16,860 nucleotides of DNA from assembly GCA_009926405.1 (NCBI GenBank), contig RFOZ01000030.1:1-16860 (forward strand), read 5' to 3'. The notes beneath the pieces were generated by a model that was not told where the DNA came from, searched no databases, and saw nothing but the letters and a program-made list of their open reading frames with translations. Made by a program: the position numbers and the translations under genes. Source of the DNA: Cytophagia bacterium (GTDB lineage Bacteria; Bacteroidota; Bacteroidia; UBA7662). Shown here one piece after another: positions 1 through 7,273 of the stretch. Within the stretch, counting starts at the first letter, position 1. Each line of letters begins with the position of its first letter.

Positions 1-131
1 CCGATAGCCACCAAGATACAACAAGCCCTAAACGAGCGTTTATGGGTTTTATGCATTTAATCCGAAGGTTTCCCCTTTGTTTTCTTGGTTTTAACGCGAA
101 TCCGTTTAAAATTTACACCCCATCCCCCAAA

Positions 132-1160
132 ATGTTGAACCGTCTATCTTCTCTTGTCCCGGCCCGTCGGGTCGCCAAAGGCCTGGGCAGAGCCCTGCTC
201 TGTGGTGTCTTTGGTTTGTTTGGTGCAACCGCATCCGCCCAGGATGTGATTTTTTCTCAGTTTTATGCCAACCCGCTCTACCTGAACCCTGCGCTAGCTG
301 GTAATGCCTACGATCCCCGACTAACCTTCAATTTCCGCAACCAATGGCCGGCCCTCAATGCCTCCTTTGTGACCTACAGTGCCGGTTTTGACCAACATTT
401 TGATGCACTCTCCGGGGGTATTGGACTGCATGTCATGACCGATCAAATCGGAAGCGAAGCCTTTCAACACACCCAGGTAGCCCTGCAATACGCCTACAAT
501 CTCGAAATCAGCCGTTCCCTCTCCCTGAGAGCCGGTTTTCAATACGCTTACGCCAATCGCTCTTTGAATTTCAATAAATTGATTTTTCCTGAGCAAATTG
601 ACCGGGTCACGGGGATAGGGCCCCGTCCTACGGGCTCCGAAATCCCTTTTGGTACCAAAACCGTCACCATTCATGATTTCTCAACGGGATTGATGCTTTT
701 TTCCGAAAAATTCTATATCGGAGGTGCGGTCCACCACCTGACCGAGCCCAACCAAGCTTTTTTCACCGATGCTGCCGTGGCCTGGCCCATGCGCATTTCG
801 GCCCATGCCGGTGCCAATATCCCTTTGACCCAAGCCTATTCAGAGGGCGATAATTGGACCCTTTCCCCCAATATTATCTACATCAAACAGGCAACGGCTC
901 AACAAATCAACATCGGAACCTACCTAAGCAAAGGGGCCGTCTCCGGCGGTGTTTGGTACCGACTCAACGATGCCGTAATTCTAACGGCCGGTTTTCAGCG
1001 CGGCAAAATGCGCCTCGGCTATGGTTACGATATCACCACATCCCCCTTGAGCAATGCAAGGCCCGGTGGCTCCCACGAAGTTTCCTTAAGCTTTATTTTT
1101 GAGAGATACGAGCCGATGGAACGCCGACGCTATTCCAAAGTCAATTGCCCTAAATTCTAA
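132..1160 (+). CDS. T9SS-associated outer-membrane protein, PorP/SprF family
   Basis: Predicted outer-membrane beta-barrel of the PorP/SprF family, which works with the type IX secretion and gliding machinery or helps place adhesins on the surface. I take the ATG at 132 because it gives a clean signal peptide (basic start, hydrophobic core, ATASAQ cleavage region). The ATG at 42 would put about 30 unlikely residues in front. The mature protein opens with the family hallmark FSQFYANPLYLNPALAG, followed by many short alternating strands (GGIGLHV, LRAGFQYAYA, FYIGGAVHH, MRLGYGYD) and a final strand EVSLSFIF. A short basic tail ends in NCPKF. Length is 342 aa, normal for the family. gldJ follows 48 bp downstream on the same strand, so the two are probably one transcript. 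The family has many paralogues per genome, so I give no gene symbol. The family call is solid; the exact partner is unknown. Confidence 0.93.
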   Translation: MLNRLSSLVPARRVAKGLGRALLCGVFGLFGATASAQDVIFSQFYANPLYLNPALAGNAYDPRLTFNFRNQWPALNASFVTYSAGFDQHFDALSGGIGLHVMTDQIGSEAFQHTQVALQYAYNLEISRSLSLRAGFQYAYANRSLNFNKLIFPEQIDRVTGIGPRPTGSEIPFGTKTVTIHDFSTGLMLFSEKFYIGGAVHHLTEPNQAFFTDAAVAWPMRISAHAGANIPLTQAYSEGDNWTLSPNIIYIKQATAQQINIGTYLSKGAVSGGVWYRLNDAVILTAGFQRGKMRLGYGYDITTSPLSNARPGGSHEVSLSFIFERYEPMERRRYSKVNCPKF

Positions 1161-1208
1161 CCGATTCCTTTTTTGCTTCAAGTTTCTGCTTTTATACCAC
1201 CCTTTACG

Positions 1209-2591
1209 ATGAATCTACGAACCCTCCTTAATCTCAGCGGAATTTCTGCCATGGCCCTTCTGCTCAACAGTTGCGGGCTGATGGACCAGCGATCCTCCAC
1301 CACTACCTGGAAATACGGTAATGCGGACGGCTTGGCTTTCAAGAGCATCGACCACAACGGCTCACCCCCTCCGGGAATGGTGTTTGTACCCGGTGGTTCC
1401 TTTGTGATGGGAGCAACCCAAGAGGCCATCGCATTGGATCCGGACAATATTCCCAAATACGCTACTGTTTCCAGTTTCTACATGGACGAAATCGAGGTCC
1501 CCAATGTTTCCTATTGCGAATACATTCACTGGATGAGCAAGGTTTTCGCCCAATCCAATCCAGCCACCTATCGCTCCTGCCTACCGGACACGAATGTGTG
1601 GCGCAACGGGCTCTCGTTTAACGAACCACATGTGAACGACTACCTGCGTCATCCCGCCTTCAAATACTACCCCGTTGTTGGCGTTAGTTGGGTTCAGGCC
1701 AATCAGTACTGTGAATGGAGAACGGATCGGGTCAACGAACAGCGTTTGATCGATGCCGGGTATATCCGCCACACCGCCCAGACCGGTGAACAGCATTTCT
1801 CAACCAAAGGCTACTTGGCCGGTTTTTATCGCCCTGAATTGCGCAAAGGGAAATCCAAAACCAGCATCAACGGAGAACTCGTTTATCCGGTCATTGAAGA
1901 CGGCTTCTTTACGGCCTCCTATCGTTTGCCATCGGAGGCGGAATGGGAATACGCCGCCCAGGGTTTGATTGGTCGTACCGAAAGCGGCATGATTGCCGAA
2001 CGCCGCATCTACCCATGGAACGAACGCGGTATCCGCAACGGTCCCGGCAAGCGTCAGGGTAATTTCTACGGCAATTTCAAACACAACGCCTCCTCGGCCT
2101 CCGAAGTTGGAACCTATGATATAACACGCGGTGGTCCTACGGCCCCCGGCAAATATTTTCAACCCAACGACTTTGGTCTGTACCACATGGCTGGCAACGT
2201 GAACGAGTGGGTGATGGACCTCTACCGTCCTACGTCAAACTTGGAATCTGAAGACATATCCCCCTTCTTAGGCGGTGGCTATACCCGTCCGGCCTACGAT
2301 GCGGAAGGTATTTTGGCCAAGGACAGCGCCGGTAGGGTCGCTTATGTGGCCGATGAGCGTCGTTATTCCGAGAACCTCCTCGCCTCGTACTTGGACTCCG
2401 TGACCGTCACCACCAATCCTAACGGGCAGGTGAACAACCGCAACCGCGTTTACAAAGGCGGTAGCTATCGAGATATGCCGTTTTGGGTAACCCCCGGTGC
2501 GCGTCGCTTTATGAGTGAAACCCGTGCTAAGGATGATGTTGGTTTCCGTTGTGCCATGATTGGTTTGGGACGCCCCAACGGTCAGCGCTAA
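1209..2591 (+). CDS. gldJ: Gliding motility / type IX secretion lipoprotein GldJ
   Basis: Outer-membrane lipoprotein of the T9SS/gliding apparatus, 460 aa, built on a formylglycine-generating-enzyme-like (SUMF1) fold. The ATG at 1209 starts a lipoprotein signal peptide with lipobox LNSC, acylated Cys at residue 22. The TTG at 1173 would only add 12 residues. Fold motifs in order: GMVFVPGGSFVMG (about 56-68), SFYMDEIEV, YPVVGVSWVQANQYCEWRTD (about 154-173), YRLPSEAEWEYAA, GLYHMAGNVNEWV, VYKGGSYRD and VGFRCA near the end. The enzyme-type CxPSR active site is absent (TPGAR stands there), so the role is structural. I prefer GldJ over the related GldK because of the early SSTTTWKY segment, LPDTNVWRN, NDYLRHPA, WRTDRVNE and the CAM ending, as I remember GldJ sequences, and because no gldLMN follows. 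It sits behind a porP/sprF gene and ends in a strong terminator. Confidence 0.9.
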   Translation: MNLRTLLNLSGISAMALLLNSCGLMDQRSSTTTWKYGNADGLAFKSIDHNGSPPPGMVFVPGGSFVMGATQEAIALDPDNIPKYATVSSFYMDEIEVPNVSYCEYIHWMSKVFAQSNPATYRSCLPDTNVWRNGLSFNEPHVNDYLRHPAFKYYPVVGVSWVQANQYCEWRTDRVNEQRLIDAGYIRHTAQTGEQHFSTKGYLAGFYRPELRKGKSKTSINGELVYPVIEDGFFTASYRLPSEAEWEYAAQGLIGRTESGMIAERRIYPWNERGIRNGPGKRQGNFYGNFKHNASSASEVGTYDITRGGPTAPGKYFQPNDFGLYHMAGNVNEWVMDLYRPTSNLESEDISPFLGGGYTRPAYDAEGILAKDSAGRVAYVADERRYSENLLASYLDSVTVTTNPNGQVNNRNRVYKGGSYRDMPFWVTPGARRFMSETRAKDDVGFRCAMIGLGRPNGQR

Positions 2592-2614
2592 CAGTTCAAC
2601 GTTCCCAAAAGCGA

Positions 2615-5002
2615 TTAATCAACGATTAACAAACGGGCCGCCTTGGGTGGCCCGTTTTTTTTATGGGCCATTAGCACGTAGGACCCCGGTTCTAAGTCCG
2701 AATCCAAGCCGGGCTTCAAGCCCGGATCCAGGCGTAACCAGCGGTCATGGCACAGGACATCCTGCTGCCAAACCTTTCGACCCCAGGCATCGTGAAGGCA
2801 GACACGGAATTCCACGCCCTCCTCCAGGGCCACCTCAAAGGACTGCCCTCTGGGAACCGGATGAGGGCGGATTAACAAACCGGAACCAGCTCCGTTGGCT
2901 TTTAATTCCGCGAGGGAAACAGACAAGGAACGATTACGCCAGTACACCAAACCACCTTTGAAGAAGCCCAGCAGGAGATCTGGAAATTGATCCCCGTCCA
3001 AGTCAGCACAGGCCGGTACAATAAAATTGCCATGAGGCAGGGAATCCGATACCCCACCGTTGCTGTTATAACAAAACAAATTATTTTGAGTAAGAGGCTG
3101 GGAAAGGTGCAGCCACAACGAAGGAAAACCATAGACTTTGCCGGATTCAGAACCCACCAAAAGATCGGGCTGACCATCGCGGTTAAAATCGGCCACTCGC
3201 GGGGCCGCATAACCCGAAACCGACTCGGCCACACGAATTCCGCCGAGGCTATCGCTGAATTTAATCCATACAGGAACCGTCAAGGTCCCTTGATTCACAA
3301 AGCAAGCCACCTGCCCGTTTCGCATTCCCACCAAAAGCTCATCCCTACCATCCCCGTTCAAATCACCCAATTCGGGCGATAACTCCGTACCGGACCGAAG
3401 ACCTTGATAATCAGAACTCACTAGCTGAAAAACCGGAGGGTTCCCCGCAGGGACCTGAAGATTTCGGTAATAGAGCAAGGTGCTATCACCATGCCCGATC
3501 AAAAGATCTTCGCGTCCATCCCCATCCAAATCGCCGGCAGCCGGTCGGGGATTCCAGATAGGCAAGGTGTCCAATCGAAGAAACAAGGAATCCGCTAATT
3601 CAAACAAGGGCTGCGTACTTGATCCGTTGTTAAGGTACAAGGCCAAGCAAGGCTTAAGGGCTGAATTTTGGTAAGCCACCAGCAAGTCCACCAGGTTATC
3701 TCGGTTGAGATCGGCCAGGACTGGCGCTGCCTTGAGGTGATGATGCACCATGTCTTCGAGCATGAACGAGCGGCTCCTCAAGCGGAAGGAATCCACCGAA
3801 CCCGGTGCCGAACCGCCCAGGTTTTTGTAATGCCAAACATGTTTTTGAAGATTGGAACCGAAGAACTCGTTGGGAGCCACCACCAGATCCTGTACCGGAT
3901 CACCCACCAAACCCGATGCAGGTAAACGATAGGCTGCAGGAAATTTGGCCATGCTCACGGTGGTATCCCAAAAGGAGGGGTTGGTGGTCTGCGAAACCAT
4001 ACGAGCCAATCGGCGCGTTCCCCCGTTCTGCAAATAGGTCAGGAAGGTCCCTTCAACATCGCCCAGTAACAAATCGGGCAGGCTGTCCCTGTTGGGGTTC
4101 ACCAAGTTGATCGTCGATCCAAGGTGCATGGGGCGGCCGGTCAGGGAACCAGGATAGCTGGTCAGGGGCAAGCCAGGGAGGGTCAGGGGTTGATCAGGGC
4201 GCGTCAAGGGCAGGGGGAGGGGAGCCGGCAATTGGCAGAGGCTGTCCAGGCCCAAAATCACCTGCGCATTGAACTGATTTTCAACAAATCGACCCCAGCA
4301 CAGGGATTCTTGGACAAAATCCAGGGAATCCGAATGACCAAAACGCTCCCTCGAATAATTGCGAAAGAAATTGACTTTGCCGATTTCAAAAAAATCAAAG
4401 GCCAAAAAGTCCAAATCCCCGTCCCCGTCCAGGTCGGCCAAACCGGGGCGATCAATGCTGTTCACGTAAATGCCTGAGCGGAATCCAAACTGCATCAATG
4501 CCTGCAAGGAGGCCACCCGAAGGCTAAAACGAGGGGACTGGCCTGTTCCGTTGTTGCGGTAAACGGTCACGCCACCGTTGTTGGAGGTGAACAAGTCCTT
4601 GTGACCGTCCCCATCAAAATCTCCGCACTCAACCCAAGAATCCAATCGAGGAAACAAAGGCAAAAAGCGGGGAGCCGGCGTCCATGAATAGGAAGGGCCT
4701 GGCCCGGACCTTTGGTAGACCATCAGACTTTGGTCTACCCTCTCAAAAACGAGACGCTCTTCGATCCCATCTCCGTCCAAGTCAAGCGAATGAAACTGAG
4801 GGCATGCCATCCCACCGACCCAAGGGTGAGCCAACAAACGGGCGCCCACCCGAACAGAGGGGCCAACTGGGTCGGGTCGGAATTGGATGGGCGGGACCCC
4901 CTGCGCCAGAACGGAGCCAAAGGATGCGATGGCCCAGGCAAACCCCATTACCAGCAGCCGAAAGGCGATGCGCTTGCAAAAATCAATGAACGAACGATTC
5001 AT
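2615..5002 (-). CDS. Secreted FG-GAP/VCBS repeat protein with T9SS type A sorting tail
   Basis: Predicted cell-surface or secreted protein of 795 aa, exported by Sec and then the type IX system. The ATG at 5002 opens a signal peptide (RIAFRLLVMGFAWAIASF, cleavage near VLAQ at 31-34). Calcium-loop motifs of FG-GAP/VCBS beta-propeller blades occur at residues 74 (DLDGDG), 128, 190, 431, 491, 547, 605 and 667, with a weak copy at 302 (NPNRDSLPD) and probably 367. Most are followed by a hydrophobic DLLVG-like strand and an asparagine-rich YRNNG turn. A Pro/Leu-rich heptad repeat covers 265-292. Residues 708-795 look like the sorting tail: RPHPVPRG, AWGRKVW, EPGSYVLMAH and a final hydrophobic strand. 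No enzymatic domain is visible, so binding or adhesion is an inference. It is convergent to gldJ (23-bp gap) and divergent from murF (32-bp gap), so it is a single-gene unit. Confidence 0.9.
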   Translation of the reverse strand: MNRSFIDFCKRIAFRLLVMGFAWAIASFGSVLAQGVPPIQFRPDPVGPSVRVGARLLAHPWVGGMACPQFHSLDLDGDGIEERLVFERVDQSLMVYQRSGPGPSYSWTPAPRFLPLFPRLDSWVECGDFDGDGHKDLFTSNNGGVTVYRNNGTGQSPRFSLRVASLQALMQFGFRSGIYVNSIDRPGLADLDGDGDLDFLAFDFFEIGKVNFFRNYSRERFGHSDSLDFVQESLCWGRFVENQFNAQVILGLDSLCQLPAPLPLPLTRPDQPLTLPGLPLTSYPGSLTGRPMHLGSTINLVNPNRDSLPDLLLGDVEGTFLTYLQNGGTRRLARMVSQTTNPSFWDTTVSMAKFPAAYRLPASGLVGDPVQDLVVAPNEFFGSNLQKHVWHYKNLGGSAPGSVDSFRLRSRSFMLEDMVHHHLKAAPVLADLNRDNLVDLLVAYQNSALKPCLALYLNNGSSTQPLFELADSLFLRLDTLPIWNPRPAAGDLDGDGREDLLIGHGDSTLLYYRNLQVPAGNPPVFQLVSSDYQGLRSGTELSPELGDLNGDGRDELLVGMRNGQVACFVNQGTLTVPVWIKFSDSLGGIRVAESVSGYAAPRVADFNRDGQPDLLVGSESGKVYGFPSLWLHLSQPLTQNNLFCYNSNGGVSDSLPHGNFIVPACADLDGDQFPDLLLGFFKGGLVYWRNRSLSVSLAELKANGAGSGLLIRPHPVPRGQSFEVALEEGVEFRVCLHDAWGRKVWQQDVLCHDRWLRLDPGLKPGLDSDLEPGSYVLMAHKKNGPPKAARLLIVD
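2633..2662 (+). terminator. Intrinsic terminator of the porP-gldJ transcript
   Basis: ACGGGCC (2633-2639) pairs with GGCCCGT (2649-2655). The stem can extend inward by a G-T pair and two C-G pairs, leaving a 3-nt loop. It is followed by a run of eight T (2655-2662) on the plus strand. It starts 41 bases after the gldJ stop. It lies inside the last codons of the convergent VCBS gene, whose Lys781-Lys782 codons are the complement of the T run. Confidence 0.88.
4127..4210 (-). repeat. Four tandem 21-nt units encoding a PLT heptapeptide repeat
   Basis: Residues 265-292 of the VCBS protein read as four heptads: PLTRPDQ, PLTLPGL, PLTSYPG, SLTGRPM. On the plus strand the same period shows as copies of GGTCAGGG at 4139, 4160 and 4181, exactly 21 nt apart, with a related GATCAGGG at 4192. 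The stretch just before it in the protein (PAPLPLP) is also Pro/Leu-rich. This fits growth of a surface loop by repeat duplication. Confidence 0.75.
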
Positions 5003-5034
5003 AACGGAGACCTTGTGGCGAATTTAGACCTCAA

Positions 5035-6444
5035 ATGGACGGAATGATTGAAATGCCCTCTCTGCAAGAGGCTGGCCTGGAGAACGGCAGGCTCGAAACT
5101 GTTTACCAAAGGCTGGTTCAAAACGGCCTGCGGATATGCACCGATAGCCGGAAATTGCAGACCGGAGACTGTTTTGTAGCCCTGCGAGGCGAGCGATTCG
5201 ATGGACACGGCTTTGTGGGCAAGGCCCTGGAAGGGGGGGCTGCCTTGGTCTTGGCCGAAGAAGTGCCTGCGTCGGTGGATACGGCCCTTCAAGACCGGGT
5301 TCTCTTGGTCCGGGACAGCTTGGCCGCCCTTCAATGCCTGGCCAGGCACCACCGACGCACGGTTTCCGGGCTTCAGGTGATTGGGGTCGCGGGTTCCAAC
5401 GGGAAAACAACCTGCAAGGAGCTTATTTATGCGGTGTTATCCAAACATTATGTTTGCCATGCGACACCGGGGAATTTTAATAATCATTTGGGTGTTGCTC
5501 TCAGCTTACTAGGGATACGGGAAGGAACTCGTTTGGCCGTCATTGAGATTGGAACCAATCATCCTGGTGAAGTGGAGATGCTCTGCCACTTGGCGGAACC
5601 GGATTTGGGTGTTGTTACAAGCATTGGCAAAGAGCATTTGGAGGGATTGGGAAGTTTGGAGGCAATTCTCCACGAAGAAACGGCCTTGTACCGTTGGTTA
5701 AACCAAACAGGCTTTGCTAACCTGGATAATGATCTGATTATGAAAGGTCTAAAGGAACTTCGTCGGCCCATTACCTACGGTGTTCTTCCGGAATCGGATT
5801 GTGTTGGAAAACTGGATAAGACCTTCCCATACCTTCAGTTTCGATGGGATTTCAACGCGAAATCCGTGATCGATGCTCCCTTGTTAAAAAGCAAAATATA
5901 CGGGGATTACAATTTCCCCCATGTCTTGGCAGCAGCGGCCATCGGTCGCTACCTGTCGGTTCCGTACGAAAAAATTTCGGAGGCTTTAACCGAATGGGAG
6001 CCTCGTAACAACCGATCGCAATGGCTGGAACATGTTTTGGATGCCTACAACGCCAACCCGGACAGCATGCAGGCGGCCCTGGGGCATTTTGGCCGGATGG
6101 AGCACCCGCACAAAGCCGTTTTGTTGGGGGAAATGCTGGAATTGGGTTCGCATGCCGAATACGAACATCGATTCTTGCTCGAAAATTTGCTGCGATATCC
6201 CTGGGAGGTCTGCTGCCTGGTTGGAGCGTCTTTTTGGAGTTTGCGTGCCGAATTCCCGGGTTTTCATTTTTTTGAGAGGCCGGAGGATTTGCATGGGTAT
6301 TTGGAGACCTCTCGTTGGCCGGCTTCGGCGGTTTTGGTCAAAGGCTCGAGGGGTAACGCCATGGAGCAATACCTCGATAGTTTGCCCTGGGCTGCAGAGG
6401 GCCCTGACCAGGCGGGGGAATCCTCGGTACCCAGCGTGGGCTAA
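5035..6444 (+). CDS. murF: UDP-N-acetylmuramoyl-tripeptide--D-alanyl-D-alanine ligase MurF
   Basis: Cytoplasmic ATP-dependent Mur ligase that adds D-Ala-D-Ala to UDP-MurNAc-tripeptide, the last soluble step of peptidoglycan precursor synthesis. Seen in the 469 aa: the N-terminal substrate domain with TDSRKLQTGDCFVAL (36-50), the ATP-binding loop GVAGSNGKTT (117-126), the central-domain motifs GNFNNHLGVALSLL (146-159) and EIGTNHPGEVEML (171-183), and the C-terminal ligase domain with DAYNANPDSM (336-345) and KGSRG (436-440). GNFNNHLG and YNANPDSM separate MurF from MurC, MurD and MurE. Length is a little above the usual because of a short tail after the last motif. The ATG at 5035 is used; ATGs at 5044 and 5053 are equally possible, since conserved sequence begins only near residue 21. 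The stop overlaps the convergent comF stop. I recall murF lying next to gldJ in flavobacteria; here one gene separates them. Confidence 0.96.
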   Translation: MDGMIEMPSLQEAGLENGRLETVYQRLVQNGLRICTDSRKLQTGDCFVALRGERFDGHGFVGKALEGGAALVLAEEVPASVDTALQDRVLLVRDSLAALQCLARHHRRTVSGLQVIGVAGSNGKTTCKELIYAVLSKHYVCHATPGNFNNHLGVALSLLGIREGTRLAVIEIGTNHPGEVEMLCHLAEPDLGVVTSIGKEHLEGLGSLEAILHEETALYRWLNQTGFANLDNDLIMKGLKELRRPITYGVLPESDCVGKLDKTFPYLQFRWDFNAKSVIDAPLLKSKIYGDYNFPHVLAAAAIGRYLSVPYEKISEALTEWEPRNNRSQWLEHVLDAYNANPDSMQAALGHFGRMEHPHKAVLLGEMLELGSHAEYEHRFLLENLLRYPWEVCCLVGASFWSLRAEFPGFHFFERPEDLHGYLETSRWPASAVLVKGSRGNAMEQYLDSLPWAAEGPDQAGESSVPSVG

Positions 6445-7172
6445 ATCTGGTTACGCCGTCGGGCCAATACCATCACCGAAAGTTGGGCACCGCGCCGAAC
6501 GAGCAAGTCACCGCATTGCTCCAGCGTGGCTCCGCTGGTCATGACATCGTCCACTAAGAGAAGGTGTAGGCCAAGAAGATCCCGTTCCTCGGAGCGATAC
6601 GGGCGTCCGGCGACGGTATTGGCCTGGATAAAATCCCTTTTGGCCTGCTCCATCCGCTGGGCCTTGCCCAATCGGGCAAGGTTGAGGCCGCCTTCCAGGC
6701 GTTGGAGGAGGTGCGGGTAGACCGGGAGCGACCAATGGGTGGCCATGCCCTCGGCCAAGAGGCGGGCCTGGTTGTAACCCCGGCTCCAAGTGCGTCCAAT
6801 GGTCGTGGGTACAGGGACCAGGCCATCGGGCAACGGCGCCATTCGCTCCCGGTGCCGGGCCATGGCCCGGCCCAGGGCGGGGCCCAGGGTTCGCCTGCCC
6901 CCGAACTTGAGGGCCTTGTACAGGGCCTCCGCCCTGCTACCCGCCTCCGCCCACCACAACGCATGAACCGAAGCCACCGGCAAACGCCAGGCGAGCTCCC
7001 GCTCCAAACCAAGGGCATCCACCCGGTCCATGCCCCTCAATTCAAGACTGCACCCTAAACAATAGGGGCGACCCCTTTCCGGTGGCTCACCCCCACAGCC
7101 CGGACAAGGCTGCACCGAGGCCCCCAAAACAAAGTCCACCAAGCGGCGTTGAGGGTAAAAGGGCCCAAGCAT
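6441..7172 (-). CDS. comF: ComF-family phosphoribosyltransferase-like protein
   Basis: Cytoplasmic protein of 243 aa of the ComF family, linked in naturally transformable bacteria to DNA uptake and built on a type I phosphoribosyltransferase fold. The N-terminus carries a four-cysteine zinc-ribbon-like motif (C23-P-G-C26 and C38-L-G-C41). The C-terminal domain has the family signatures VPVPTTIGRTWSRGYNQA (119-136) and the PRPP-binding loop LLLVDDVMTSGATL (204-217). All key motifs are intact, so the gene looks functional, although the true substrate of ComF proteins is unsettled. It shares 4 nt with the end of murF on the other strand. G+C and Arg/Gly/Leu content look higher than in neighbouring genes. 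No other competence gene is in view. Confidence 0.93.
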   Translation of the reverse strand: MLGPFYPQRRLVDFVLGASVQPCPGCGGEPPERGRPYCLGCSLELRGMDRVDALGLERELAWRLPVASVHALWWAEAGSRAEALYKALKFGGRRTLGPALGRAMARHRERMAPLPDGLVPVPTTIGRTWSRGYNQARLLAEGMATHWSLPVYPHLLQRLEGGLNLARLGKAQRMEQAKRDFIQANTVAGRPYRSEERDLLGLHLLLVDDVMTSGATLEQCGDLLVRRGAQLSVMVLARRRNQI

Positions 7173-7183
7173 GCCCCAAAACT

Positions 7184-7214
7184 GCTGAGTCTACAGGCCT
7201 TTAGCGTATTTTTG
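7184..7214 (+). promoter_or_regulatory. Predicted promoter of the peptidyl-prolyl isomerase gene pair
   Basis: TATTTTTG at 7207-7214 matches the Bacteroidota -7 consensus TAnnTTTG exactly. About 19-20 nt upstream is CTG (near 7184-7186), a one-base variant of the -33 TTG. It leaves a leader of roughly 50 nt before the ATG at 7274. The 101-bp gap between comF and this gene must also hold the divergent comF promoter, for which I see no clear box. Confidence 0.55.
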
Positions 7215-7273
7215 GCATCCTTTTGTAAAACAATTCGTCCAAATTCAGTACCCAAATCCCCAAACCTCAAACC

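Noticed and set aside
42..131. ATG at 42 as the start of the PorP/SprF gene
   Set aside because: It would place about 30 residues before a typical signal peptide that starts at the ATG at 132.
1209..2591. Calling the lipoprotein GldK/PorK or an active formylglycine-generating enzyme
   Set aside because: The internal motifs fit GldJ better, gldLMN do not follow, and the enzyme's CxPSR active-site motif is missing.
2709..2725. Palindrome CCGGGCTT-C-AAGCCCGG as a terminator or protein site
   Set aside because: It has no T run on either strand, lies within coding sequence for a Pro/Gly/Leu repeat (DPGLKPGL) and is explained by that codon pattern.
4124..4477. Long plus-strand open frames opposite the VCBS gene
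   Set aside because: They are antisense shadows rich in Gln, Gly and Arg, with no family motifs; the minus-strand frame has a signal peptide, repeats and a sorting tail.
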